The position numbers and the translations under genes are program-made. Source: Cydia pomonella (lineage: Eukaryota > Arthropoda > Insecta > Lepidoptera > Tortricidae). Taken from it: a DNA stretch of 64,000 nt. Where the stretch lies: assembly GCF_033807575.1 (NCBI RefSeq), contig NC_084725.1, positions 12,745,001-12,809,000 of the forward strand, written 5' to 3'. Under the pieces are notes generated by a model. That model saw only the letters and a program-made list of their open reading frames with translations. It was not told where the DNA came from and did no database searches. Below, one piece after another: positions 12,250-23,159 of the stretch (position 1 is the first letter of the stretch; each line of letters begins with the position of its first letter).

Positions 12250-12450
12250 TAATAGTACATTACGATACAAGTGCAAACAATAGGAAATTCGAAACAAGTG
12301 GTGATAAATTAAAACACGGCCGAAGGGAGTGTTTTAAATCGACACGAGTTGCGAATTATGTATTGTACAACGTTTTACAGTACATATGGCCCTTTAAATG
12401 TTCGACATAGTAACGTAATGTGCTAAATTTCGCATTATTGCGGCAAAGTA
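12250..12450 (-). mobile_element. Dispersed non-autonomous repeat (family A), reverse copy
   Basis: Matches 25115-25345 in reverse through ATACAAGTGC, GAAACAAGTGGTGATAAATT, CGACACGAGTTGCGAATTA and CAACGTTTTACAGTAC. Confidence 0.75.
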
Positions 12451-12514
12451 GGCATATCTACTGTAAAACATAAGAAATCGCTAAAATTAAAAACTTATAA
12501 ATAAAAAAATTGGA

Positions 12515-12660
12515 AGAATGCCGCATTGTTTAGCTGGATGGCAATGCTGATCCACTGAGCAAAATATTGGCCAGCACCAGAAGCCTCTATAAGGCGCAGC
12601 TCGTCATAGAGGCGACGCACGTTGGGCCCCCATGGCCCCAGGGTTTCTACCCTAAACGCC
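12515..12660 (-). pseudogene. LINE C-terminal relic, same family as the LINE in the mariner
   Basis: The minus strand reads VETLGPWGPNVRRLYDELRL then GQYFAQWISIAIQLNNAA, collinear with METLGPWSTDTKNLL and SFFAQRLGLAIQRG of the 45 kb LINE. It ends in AT-rich tail sequence. Confidence 0.75.
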
Positions 12661-12675
12661 GCAAACATGAAGCTA

Positions 12676-13032
12676 TTACCAAAGAAAATTTGAAATATAG
12701 GTGTATTATCAAAGAAAAGTTTGTAGCCACAGTAAATTTACTGCCATCTTTCGAAACATGATTAAAACTTTTAGAACGCTATCTAACAGATCAAAGGCCA
12801 AAGGTATAGCGACATCGTTTCGAGCGATGGCGCCATAACCTTTAGGTTGTGCCCGGTAAGATGGCGCCACTTTTTGATATTTAACATATAGGTATCAGTA
12901 AAATAATAAGGATAAAAGTCTAATGGCGTTCTAAAAGTTATAATCGTGTGTCGAAAAAGATGGCAGTAAATTTACTGTGGCTACAAAATTTTCTTTGACA
13001 ATCCACCTCTATTTCAAAATCTCTTTGCTACT
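12676..13032. mobile_element. Foldback MITE with arms of about 100 bp
   Basis: GTAGCCACAGTAAATTTACT is followed by GCCATCTTTCGA on the left and mirrored by a TGGCAGTAAATTTACTGTGG segment on the right, continuing outward through CAAAGAAAA / TTTTCTTTG and the TTGAAATATAGGTG region. Confidence 0.8.
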
Positions 13033-13309
13033 ACCTAGTGTGACATACTGTGGTAACTTTGGATACTCCAAGGTATCTCCATTTTGATTTATTGCTCGTT
13101 TTATAGGAAATACCCTGTTTTTACTATTTATTGATTGATGCGTACCGTGGGCACAACATCTTCAATGATTGACTCTAACTTCGTACTGCCAATCTAAACA
13201 AACAAATAAAAAAATATTATCTATCGTTTAATTATTTATAGAATTGCACAAAAAATATCATGAAACTAACTAAATTAAATCTAATAAAATAATAAACATA
13301 AATAAGAAT

Positions 13310-13425
13310 ATTAAAAAAACCTCCTATTCCCCCCCCCCCCCCCCCAGGTCTGTCCCCTACGGAAGGGTGCCCATAAGGCTGGCTACGTTCCCTCGTTGAA
13401 TGGCGATGCCTATTCTTTGGCATGA
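13310..13425 (-). pseudogene. LINE C-terminal relic with poly-C run
   Basis: Minus-strand AKE-GIAIQRGNVASLMGT-like codons match the end of the 24.6 kb copy. A C homopolymer of about 15 at 13330-13345 separates it from an A-rich tail. Confidence 0.6.
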
Positions 13426-13520
13426 TTGAAAAAAAATATAGTCACACAAACAGACAAAATACATAAATTACACAAAATACATCATTTTAAATTTACAGCG
13501 CAGTGTTGGCCTAAGCTTTA

Positions 13521-13870
13521 AAGCAATTGACCAGTAACCATTACAAATTGAACCGTAAACAGTAACCGTCCGTTACGGTTTACGGTTCAATTTGTAATGG
13601 TTATTGGCCAATCGCAGTTAACGTTCGGTCAAAACTGCTACAGCGTGTATTCATGATACGAACGCATAATCAAAGGATAGTTATTTTAAGCTTTAATGAA
13701 CACACTTGTAACCGTGAACAGTAACCGTCCGTTACGGTTTACGGTTCAATTTGTAATGGTTATTGGCCAATCGCAGTTAACGTTCGGTCAAAACTGCTAC
13801 AGCGTGTATTCATGATACGAACGCATAATCAAAGGATTACTTTTAGCTTTAATGAACACACTTGTATAAG
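13521..13870. repeat. Long hairpin plus a 159-bp direct duplication of one arm
   Basis: CATTACAAATTGAACCGTAA pairs with TTACGGTTCAATTTGTAATG around a centre near 13567. The block from 13560 is then repeated at 13719 (159 bp later), nearly identical through CGTTCGGTCAAAACTGCTAC and GATACGAACGCATAATCAAA to CACACTTGTA near 13866. Confidence 0.87.
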
Positions 13871-14056
13871 TTTAAAAAAAAAACGGACGACTTTTATTTT
13901 TCCCTATAAAATAATTCAGCAAGCAATCTACCACTACTTTGTTTTAACTCAAAACGTCGCATTTAATGACGCGACAACTGTCACAAGTGACTATGACGTA
14001 CGAATGAAATACTTTGCTGCTCCAAAAAAAATCCAAAATTAACTATGCTCTGGTAG

Positions 14057-14135
14057 AGTCTGTTCGGAAAGAGAAGAGTCGTGGAATCTATTTGGGCCCC
14101 ATACATTCCACGACTCTTCTCTTTCCGCACAGACT
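14057..14135. mobile_element. Hairpin MITE, 31-bp arms (family B)
   Basis: Arms at 14057-14087 and 14105-14135 (GGAAAGAGAAGAGTCGTGGA and inverse) with one mismatch; the loop has a GGGCCCC centre. The same arm occurs at 16467, 17320 and 48160. Confidence 0.85.
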
Positions 14136-14334
14136 ATCGAGTTGAGACTAAATAAAAAATATTTTAGGATTGTTTTAAAGCACTAAAATTTACGTCTGGT
14201 TTTAATTTGCGGTTATATCAAAATTGCACACTGTATAATTATTAAATACAAATTAAGACATAACAATAACAATAGTCTTAGCCTGAGATTTTCAATACAG
14301 TGATTTTTTTACAGTAGTTACACTTTTTTATAAC

Positions 14335-14410
14335 CTATTTTGTGTCCCACTGCTGGGCAAAAGCCCCCCTTTTCTTCCGCCACTTATCACGGTTTGGTGC
14401 ATATTCCCGC
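14335..14410 (-). pseudogene. RTE-like LINE end fragment
   Basis: GTGTCCCACTGCTGGGCAAA on the + strand is the reverse complement of codons for the FAQQWDT-like end of RTE ORF2. Only this end is left. Confidence 0.6.
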
Positions 14411-15200
14411 AGTTATACCTACCTACATAAAAAAGCACAGTAAAAAGAATTTATTACCTACTGCATTTAAAAAAATAAACAAAATATTGTTTACTAAAAT
14501 AGATTTGTAAAAATAAACTTATATCCATATTAATGACAACTACTTACCGCGGCCATAAATACGTTGACCTAGAATTATTCAAAATTTTATTAAAACTTGT
14601 AATAGACTTCCAAAAATAAATAAAATAAATCAAGGTTATATAATTAGTCTCTCCGTAAAGTGCCTGCACACCTTTTATGTACCTACAACTTGTACCATTA
14701 AATATGTAGTTATCTGTAGTTATCGTAAATATCTTAAAATATTACATACCAACTGAAAAATAAAAACAAATAAATTATTGAGGTATTCCAAAACGGATTT
14801 AGTAAAATTACTTATTATAGAACTGTGTAGTTATGTGAAAATAAAGGTAAGTATACACATTTAAATACCTCTAGTTCATCTTTTGTTATTTCTTGGTCCT
14901 GTGAAAATTCCAAGATTTTAATCTTTTCTACATTAAAACCTGTACATACACTTTTTTTGTACAGTGCATGGTAGACTTAAGCTTTTTTTTATAAAGATTT
15001 TATTTTAAAAGAAGACTGTATCATAAGCCCAAGAAGCAGATATAAACGGCACTAATATATAATATTTAAAAAAATTGTTAAATTTTATAACAAATAGGCA
15101 AGTTATGTAAAATAATAAATAAATTATTTACAAATTACCTTTAAACTATCTATTAATGCGGAGAGTTTCGGTTCAAGTTTTTCCTGAAACGCGAAAAATA

Positions 15201-15656
15201 TACAGTGTGTCCCTAGCTATTGGACAAAGCCGAAATGTACATATGCATTTAGAACCAGTGTACAAAGTATCATAATAACCGGTGTAGCGGTTTCGAAGAA
15301 ATTAACAAATTACCATTTTTTTACTTTGGAGCAGCCTGTATGTGTTAGTAGCTCCTCAAAGAATAGTATGGAACCTTCTTCGACCTTTTTGATTATCTTT
15401 TTTATTTATGACACTAATAAGCTTCTGACTTTTGAAAAATGTCATCATTATCAAATATTTCGAACAAATTGTCAAAAACACTGCCAAAGATTAACACAGT
15501 GTGTTTCTTTTTGTTATCGATTATTGCAAATAACTTTTATTCGCAATTTTTTTTTTATCTTGTGTTCTAATTAAAAAATATTAACGTCAGAGCATTCCTG
15601 AGAAGTAGCCCTACGTGGGATTTCAGGGTTTGTCCAATGGCTAAGGTCAACCTGTA
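15201..15656. mobile_element. MITE, 456 bp
   Basis: TACAGTGTGTCCCTAGCTAT...GGACAAA at the left is mirrored by TTTGTCCAATGGCTAAGG...CCTGTA at the right, with several mismatches. Confidence 0.7.
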
Positions 15657-15691
15657 TAAACACAATAGGTATTAAGCCGCATTCTTTATTT

Positions 15692-15942
15692 AAGTTATTT
15701 GTATTATATTATAGGGACATTCTTGCACAAATTGACTAAGTCCCACGAAAAGAAGGCTTGTGATGTAGGTACACCGACAACGATGTATATAATACACAAA
15801 TACTTAGATACATAGAAAACATCAATGACTCAGGAACAAATACCTGTGCTCATCACACAAATAAATGCCCTTACCGGGATTCGAACGCGGGACCATCGGC
15901 TTCATAAGCAGGGTCACTACCCACTAGGCCAGACCGGTCGTC
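15692..15942 (-). mobile_element. tRNA-derived SINE (family 2), reverse
   Basis: Reverse copy: the tail is at the low end, and the B box region reads GGGATTCGAACGCGGGACC on the + strand near 15878. It is more diverged than the copies at 39.9 and 60.2 kb. Confidence 0.85.
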
Positions 15943-16625
15943 AATATGGTAGTAATGATAGGTGAAAATACTCACGGCTAACTAAAATAAGATGATAAAT
16001 GTATGTGTAAACTATTTAAAAAATATATAATTCTATTTCGATATTTCAAGAAAAACATATATGTATTACTTAAATTAGTTATTCAGTTCTACAGTCTCAG
16101 ATCCACAAGGCTATCTAAACTTTTCTTTGTGTCATTTTTACAGTAATATTTTACCTGAAAAACACTATTCTCGTAAGGCCCAAGGTCCTACCTATAGGAC
16201 TTATTCAGTTCGATGAAATTTAAATCATATTCAATTAGGACAGAGTTGCATTTGTTTTGTTTCGTGCAATTTTCAAACAAAATAAAATCTACTGTATTCC
16301 GTGCACTATAGGTTCAAATTCCAGTGGCAAATTTTGAATTGTTCATTTCTATGGCTGGGCCTTAAGAGGCTATAGTTACCTCGGGTGGTTGATGCTCGAC
16401 TATTTCATTCGCCAACTGCAATTAAAACTTCATACTTAAACAGGTGATACCAAATAATGGCCATGGGGTCTATTCGGAAAAAGAAGAGTCATGGAATGCA
16501 GTGGCGGATTTAGAGTCTTGGCCTCCCTAGGTCCCCGGCCATATAGTAACTAGCCGCCCATTTCTCGGTACCCATATATAGACTGCCTTGCTACCGCCCT
16601 TAATGTCTTGCTGCTTTAGGCCTGG

Positions 16626-17085
16626 GTTTCAATTTCAATTTATTTATTTGTAACCAAGTACAAAACACATACGACTTAATGCTAGGTGTACGAGTACAGT
16701 ACGTGGACCCTGATAGGGCGCAGCAAAACCTCATGTACTACATGAAACTAATATTAATCTAATGGTAAATAATAACAGTTTTTCTTGATATAACTTTAGA
16801 TTTAAAACTCCAAATACCATTTTTGTTCTGCAGAAGAGGGCTATTAGAGCAATATATAAAATGAACCATAGAGACTCACTGAGAGATAAATTTAAGGAAA
16901 TTGACAAAATGACAGTGCACTGTCAATACATTTATGAGAATATTCTGTATGTGCATAAAAATTTTGCCGATTTTAAGAAAAATTGTGACATTCATAATAT
17001 TAATACTAGAAATAAACATAAGCTCGCAGTGCCCTTCACTCGGCTCGGGGATCCGGCAAACCTTGTCATAACTTAGACTCCTTTT
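16626..17085 (+). pseudogene. Jockey/CR1-like LINE RT end and adjoining LINE tail
   Basis: From about 16817 the frame reads IFVLQKRAIRAIYKMNHRDS, then CQYIYENILYVHKNF and NINTRNKHKLAVPFTRL, the typical C-terminal blocks of jockey/CR1-like RTs. Upstream (16626-16760) is a separate LINE 3' tail with TTTATTTATTTGTAACCAAG. Confidence 0.72.
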
Positions 17086-17094
17086 TGAGGTACT

Positions 17095-17180
17095 GGCTAT
17101 TTGAAGCTCAAGCACTGGGGTGAGTGGAAGAAGAGGGGGGAGGCCTTTGCCCAGCAGTGGGACACAATAGGCTCGTAATA
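17095..17180 (+). pseudogene. RTE-like LINE end fragment
   Basis: GAGGCCTTTGCCCAGCAGTG (EAFAQQW) followed by GGACACAATAGGCTCGTAA is the end of an RTE-like ORF2, read on the + strand. Confidence 0.68.
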
Positions 17181-18059
17181 ATAATTGATCGACAAAATAA
17201 AATCCAAAAAAAGTAGCTATTAATGCATAGATACACTGCATTGGAAAAAATAAATAATATCTTCTGGGCCTTAGGGCTAATCCGCCACTGACAGAATGTA
17301 TTGTTTCCCTTATATTCCATGACTCTACTCTTTCCACACAGACTCTAGTAATCAAATCACCGAATAATAACTCAACAGGCAGAAACGTTGCACTGTTTGA
17401 GGATTGAAACATATTCAATAAAGATAGCGATAGCGATAAACCGACTTAAATTATGTAACACGTTTAGTAGAATCTAAAACGGCTAGAAAATAAGAAATTG
17501 CCGGCTGAGTTATAAAGAGCGGCGCTAAAGCGAAGCGTGCCGGCAATGACTTTTTGTACAATATTGCCGGCCGGTGAACTTGAGCGCGTGTCATAAGCCG
17601 TATCGTATACTTTTAGTTTATTATTGACTATTATATTGTTTATCACTGTGTAAAGCATTGTATGTATATAACATAAACCGGGATAAAAAATACCCTTTGA
17701 AGTAATAAAATTAATATATTTCAGTCTCCGGGCGTTATATTAAATTAACTTACCTTATTTGCTCCTTCTATGTCACCTGATGCCTGTCAAAAATATTATT
17801 TACCGATGAAAAATATTATTTAGGTACAGTGATGAATCCAAAATACTTAAATTTACAGTTACTTTTTGCCTGTAACAGAGACTTCGCAAAATCCAACAAC
17901 ATTCAACAAATATGGCCGGTGTCCAACTTAAGAACCCACGTCGCCAACGTTTTCTATACCATAGTTAGTAAATTATGGTATAGAAAAGTGGATACGCCGC
18001 AAAGCCGCGTTCAGTTTTATGTTTTATGTTTATGCCGTGTCGTACAGCTGCGTTCGTGA

Positions 18060-18240
18060 CCCACAAATGGTCTCGCCGGAAGATCAGCGCTGACTTTTGG
18101 GTTAGCATTAATGCTGAGGCGGGACCATTTCGTGGTAAACTATTTATTTATTCTATGTTTCTTACTTTTGTTATGTTGTTATACTTTTGTATGTCATAGT
18201 TTATCACGAATAAATGCTATGATTTCTGATTTCTGATATG
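18060..18240 (+). mobile_element. LINE/SINE 3' tail with TTTCTGA repeats
   Basis: GTTAGCATTAATGCTGAGGC, ACGAATAAATGCTATGATTT and a short TTTCTGA iteration form a retroelement 3' end. Confidence 0.55.
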
Positions 18241-18289
18241 ATACTTAAGTTAGGGCAACAACTACCCGCCGAGGTATTTCTTGTACTTA

Positions 18290-18470
18290 ACTTATTCGTA
18301 ATTTTTATATAATGTATATTTATTTATCATATGTATCACAACAATTTGTAATGTAAAAAGTATCCACGAATGGAGTGTCGATACAAACCCGACAGGGTTT
18401 CACGGCACTTTTCTGTTTAGTTCAATGTAAGATATTTTATAGAATAAATTAAAAAAAAAAAAAAAAAACT
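18290..18470 (+). mobile_element. LINE 3' tail ending in poly-A
   Basis: ACCCGACAGGGTTTCACGGC is followed by AATAAA-like sequence and an A run of 18 at about 18450-18468. Confidence 0.6.
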
Positions 18471-18544
18471 ATTTACCACTTATTTATTTCAATGGACACA
18501 ATATTATGCTGCGATATTGCGTCCCAGTTAATAAATAAATAAAA

Positions 18545-18710
18545 TAGGTAAATTTTACACAAATTGACTTAGCCCCATAGTGATTTCAATAAATCTTGTG
18601 TTGTAAGACTTGTGAGTAAGCTCATCATACAAATAAATGCCGTTATCGGGATTCGAACTCTGGACCATCGGTTTCGAAGGCCCTCAATACCGACTAGGAC
18701 AGACGTCGTC
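18545..18710 (-). mobile_element. tRNA-derived SINE (family 2), internally deleted
   Basis: Head and tail match family 2 in reverse, but the middle of the body is missing. Confidence 0.78.
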
Positions 18711-19462
18711 AAAATCGAATCAAATTGATCCTAACTTCCATACAGATCCATATCATGTTTGCATTAAAAAAGTATTTTTTACAATTACAACTACGTTTAT
18801 ATAATAGAGAGCTTTTCGCCGTGTTTAGGCCACGAAGCTTATCGAGTGGCCTTAGTAGTTAAGAGATTGAAAAACTTAAATGTTACTTAAACTATATTAA
18901 TATATATAAGTTACTTACTGCCAGCTATGTTCAATAAATAAATATAAAGTTAAGAACATTTAAAATTTCATTGTAATAGCTTAATGCCTAGGTGTTAGCA
19001 AGAATTAAATATAAATACATACTCAGTGCGCTTGAGTAATACAACAGCTTTGCCACGCATTGCTGAGTTCATAAGGAGCAAAAATGTGACAAAAAGAAAA
19101 AGGGTGGGTTTTTTGCACACGACACGCTATTGCGTTTTACACTTTGGCGAAAGAAAAAACAACAAATAAGTAAAGTTTTTTATTTTTATTTACAGAGGAA
19201 TTTCGCGAATTTCTTTTAAAACTTTAATGTTCGTCAGTAGGTAAGTCTAAACCAAGTCACATAGTGGCATCAGCGTCGCGGCCAGAAAGGCGTTTTTCAC
19301 TGTGTTACAGCAACAAATTTTCACAAAATATTACCATTATCTCTAAAATAACCGACCGATGAAATACCGATTTGAAAAAACTTGGTATGACATTTTAGTC
19401 TCTAAATGCGGTCATCTTTAAAATCAGTTGGGTTACTCCAGCCTGCGGTGTATAGGTACATT

Positions 19463-19965
19463 TAGTATTAAGCTAATTCTACGGATTCCAATCACGTGTT
19501 TTTAGTCACTCGCGCGACATGTTTTGGTAAGCCCAGGCACAAAATAAAAAATAAACAGAAGGTCCGTTCTCGCCGTTCGTGAAAATACATACCTAAACTT
19601 GCCCGACTGCTTGCTTGGGTTGCTTCTGTATTAATTTCGAATTTAAAAAAGGAGTAGGTAATATAAGTTTAGAGACTGCATTTTGACGTACATGACAGTA
19701 GGTCGTAGCGGCGGGGACGTCAAGTGAGCAACGCGCGCACAGCCCGACTAAGCTCTGCCCGAGAGTGCCCGAGAACGCCTGTAAATGTAACGTCTGTGTG
19801 CGTAAATGTCACGTCTGTGTGCGTAAATGTCACGTCTGGGTGCGTGCGGCGAAAATGGCACTTTGTACTGAGCGGACTCTCTGCTCCGGCGGCGCGCGCC
19901 GCTCTATTTACTTTGAGGCCCAGGTGAGCCAGGTGAGAGGAATCCGTAGAATTAGTTTAATGCTA
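19463..19965. mobile_element. GC-rich inverted-repeat element with 21-bp direct repeats
   Basis: Arms CTAATTCTACGGATTCC (ending about 19489) and GGAATCCGTAGAATTAG (from 19939) bound about 500 bp. The interior from 19690 is CpG-rich, unlike its surroundings, and holds three 21-bp units at 19782, 19803 and 19824 (TAAATGTCACGTCTGTGTGC type, each with an ACGT core). There is a palindromic GGCGGCGCGCGCCGC-like run near 19890. No supported coding frame. Confidence 0.68.
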
Positions 19966-21399
19966 GTATGTCTCACGGGAGGCACATAAGTGTTCAAATT
20001 AACTTACCTTTATTGTTTCAGATAGTTTCCCAATGTCAGCTTCGCTGTCTTTCTAAAATACGACCAGAATACACATGAATCACAACCATGAATTAATTGA
20101 TTTTTCTCAAACTTGTAATGAAATGTTGACATGACTTACTTCAAATTAGGTCCGGAAATACTACATATCAAATGCGATGAGTGACGATGATATGTAAAGG
20201 AATTTCATACAGCCTTACACACCTAGGTCTGTAAAGCAACCTTCATTTGTTTTTAACGTCAAATTATGGCACGTCTTGGCATTCAACCATAAAAAACCTT
20301 TTATAAGATTTTATTTGACTTGCACCGTTAGTATGTAGGTATGTATGTCATTACAAGCTTTTATGTAACGTTCCCTGTTGGTATGAAGTAAGGCCTGTAC
20401 TGAAAAAAACTGTAAATTTCAAACCCCTGTAATTTTGTTTCTAAGCAAGATGACTACGGCATTCTTACCGCGATAAAAAGTCTTATTATTATATTATTTA
20501 TTCCAATATAAATAATTCTGGTTTTACGCTGTTCGCCTTTACACCGGTAAATAGAAGAGATCACTGAAAAGTAGGCTTATCCAAAAAGCGAGAAAATTTG
20601 CAACATTCTACATGCCTGATTTCAAAACACCTAAAATTACCTCAAAGTTTCGTGCATTTCATAATAAATAACTAATTTAGTATGTTGTCTTTTGAATAGA
20701 GGCCTCGAAGCGGCAGATCTCTAGGAACAAGTGATCCAGGGCCCATCTCAAAGATTACTAATAGAATTTGCGAAGACGAAGCATATCTGTCATAATTATC
20801 GTAAAAACTGGGGTAGATATGCGGCTAAAGTGCAAAAAACTACGATGAAAGTCAATTCAGTTCTTCGTACGAAGGTTAGGATAACTTAAGTTACAGAAAA
20901 TATGTGTTACTTAATTCTAGGTCAAGTCGAAAATCATACAATTTCCTTCGTACACAAATCGCATTTGGTCGTTGACATAGAATAGAGTAAGAGCTCCAAA
21001 CGTCCTGTAATGCCGTTCTCTCAACCATTATTGGGCTCAAATCAAAAGTGTATTGTGAAAAGAGAAGAATGAAACAGCCAAAAAACATGAACAATTCCAG
21101 CAGGTGACGGGCTGATGCAGGCAAATATGAAAAACGGGTCCGTAAAAAGCTGCCACTGAATGCGCTAGGAAGAAGGTGCCTATCACTCCTACAAAAAAAA
21201 TATAAATAAAAAAACTGACAAATATCTAAATTAAAAGTAGCTTTTTATTGTAGTCATTCTAAAAACCTTAGTTTGTTCTCAATTGCATCAGTTTTTTTTT
21301 ATTTGAAATTACCAGTTTTTTTTCGGTACACGTTATTATTTTGTTATTTACATGTGATTCTGTTAGTGTGGGTCCAATTTTGGAAGCTAAATTCATCCA
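19966..21399. other. No supported feature
   Basis: No exon-like frame, repeat pair or conserved block recognised; also nothing in 18711-19462, 24166-24574, 25346-25794, 26066-26349 and 26718-27284 apart from short homopolymers. Confidence 0.5.
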
Positions 21400-21625
21400 C
21401 TTCCTGATTTCCGATTGAGCTGAAATTTTCAATACATATGTAAATCGGATGACAATGAATTTTATGATGACACTGAGCTGATCTGATGATGGAGACAGGA
21501 GGTGGCCGTGGGAACTTTGTGATAAAACAACGCAAATTGTGTTTGGTGATGTTAGAATTGCGATGAGTATTATGTGCCTGTGGAAATAAAAGTACAGTCA
21601 GCGATTAAAGCTTGTACTAAAAAGT
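21400..21625 (+). repeat. Dispersed repeat (family C)
   Basis: Landmarks are TGAAATTTTCAATACATATG, TGATGATGGAGACAGGAGGT, GGGAACTTTGTGATAAAAC and AAAAGTACAGTCAGCGAT. Copies occur at 27935-28125 (+), 56285-56405 (-) and, degraded, 29545-29650. Confidence 0.75.
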
Positions 21626-21819
21626 GTGTTTTTTTTTAAATTCACTAAATGGCGAAAACGGTTTCGTGAGGTATAAAATCTCACAGAGATAATAAATATT
21701 ATCATAATTATTTTGCTCTGCACTTGACAAACTATTTTACTCAACTTACTGCAAAAGCTTCCAATTTTTTAATATCCTGTAATAATAACATACATTTATT
21801 CCTTTTATAATAAATTAAT

Positions 21820-22245
21820 ATTTTATTACAAAAGGAATAAATGAATTATTTTGTTTTTATTAGATTATCAGAAATTGTTTTTATTCTTATTGTTTTTATT
21901 TATGGACATTGTTTTCTTTATCATACAGATGATCCTTATTGGGAGATACTATTTCATTGTTTTTTATATTGTTGTGTGTTGACGATTCTTATTGGGAGAT
22001 ATTATTTGTGTTCTTTTATTAATTTATCGTTTTGTAAGTATTTCCCTACTTACTGTTACGAGTATTCTAATTGTATTGACAATCCTTATTTGAGCTATAA
22101 TTTTATTTCATTAGTATTGTTATTATTTTCATTTTATTTTGACGATCATGATAGAAATTCTTATATTTTTGACATCAATGTAAATTTATTATGTAATTGT
22201 CTTTCATGAAATAAATCATCTAATCTAATCTAATCTTAATATAAT
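21820..22245 (+). mobile_element. T-rich LINE 3' region ending in TAATC repeats
   Basis: The strand is strongly T-rich, contains two related segments around CCTTATTGGGAGATACTATT, and ends AATAAATCATC then TAATCTAATCTAATC. A 122-codon frame across it is compositional, not a gene. Confidence 0.55.
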
Positions 22246-22384
22246 TAGGGAGTGTATGTATTTTATATCTTTATACCTACCTCTGTTGTTTTTTGATCAT
22301 GATCAATAATATCCAAGGCAATCTATAAAATAACAATAACAATTTTTTTTATTTGTCGTATTACTGATTTTTCTTATATCTTAT

Positions 22385-22995
22385 ATGCATCCAACCGTAA
22401 TATAGCATGGCCACTTTACGTATGAATGTGCAACGAGGGGGGTAAGTGAAATTTTGGAAACGAGGGTGGTATTCCCGACAGCTGCAGGCTGGAGGGAATT
22501 AAAGACCCGAGTTTGCAATATTATTACCCCCGGAGTTACACACAATGTTTTTCATCACACTTGCGAAGGAAAAACTAAATTTTAAACGAAATAATTCTTA
22601 AATACGGTGATATGTCAAACATTCCTCCGCCATATTGTAATTTCTTGACAGATTAGGCATCCAACCTATTCGGCATTCAGCCACGGTTGATTAATGAGAT
22701 GAAAAATTATGTAAAAATATTTGAAACGGCTCTTAAATTAATCAAATTAAACATTTTTATACATAAACAAAAATATCAAATTATAAACGTCAGTATTTTA
22801 AAAGTAAAACTCATTTACACTACTTGGTTTCTATGAATTAGTGACATAACAAAAAAAAAACACTTTTTGTCACAAGCCATAACTCCCGTGGGAACATTTT
22901 TTCATGTTGTCCTGAAGGACTATGCAGTCCTAATATGATCTTTTTCGAGCAAGGTTGATGAAAATTCATATTAATATTGTGTCCATGGAATTTTG
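22385..22995. repeat. Dispersed repeat (family D), copy 1
   Basis: From about 22560, ACTAAATTTTAAACGAAATA through GCCATATTGTAATTTCTTGA and ATTTTAAAAGTAAAACTCAT to CATAACTCCCGTGGGAACAT. It is repeated in direct orientation about 600 bp downstream. Confidence 0.78.
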
Positions 22996-23159
22996 AAGCT
23001 CGTTGTACGTATTCGCTTATATAAATATAAAAAAATATAAAAATAAGTTACCCATTATATTTTTTCTTAATTTTATACAGACTGATATTTAAGTCGTGAA
23101 CAGTAACCAAATTTTCCCTTAAACTAACGCGAAGCGGAAATGCAAATGACGACACTTTT

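Larger units (their letters stand above)
16499..17290. mobile_element. hAT-like element inside the family B MITE
   Basis: CAGTGGCGGATTTA at the left and its inverse TAATCCGCCACTG at the right are hAT-style ends. The flanking octamers ATGGAATG and ACAGAATG agree at six of eight bases, a decayed target duplication. It carries LINE pieces in its interior. Confidence 0.65.
16467..17345. mobile_element. Family B hairpin MITE split by later insertions
   Basis: The left arm begins GGTCTATTCGGAAAAAGAAG at 16467, and the right arm ends CTTTCCACACAGACTC at about 17345; together they equal the intact hairpin at 14057-14135. About 790 bp has been inserted near the loop. Confidence 0.8.

Noticed and set aside
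16876..17418. 180-codon minus-strand frame
   Set aside because: It crosses MITE, hAT-like and LINE borders and is antisense to a recognisable LINE frame.
19724..19989. Small CpG-island gene or NWD first exon
   Set aside because: Two overlapping short frames across 21-bp repeats, no family match, and the block is enclosed by inverted repeats.
21841..22209. 122-codon hydrophobic frame
   Set aside because: T-rich retroelement tail that gives Phe/Leu/Ile/Tyr codons by composition; no homology recognised and a TAATC tail follows.
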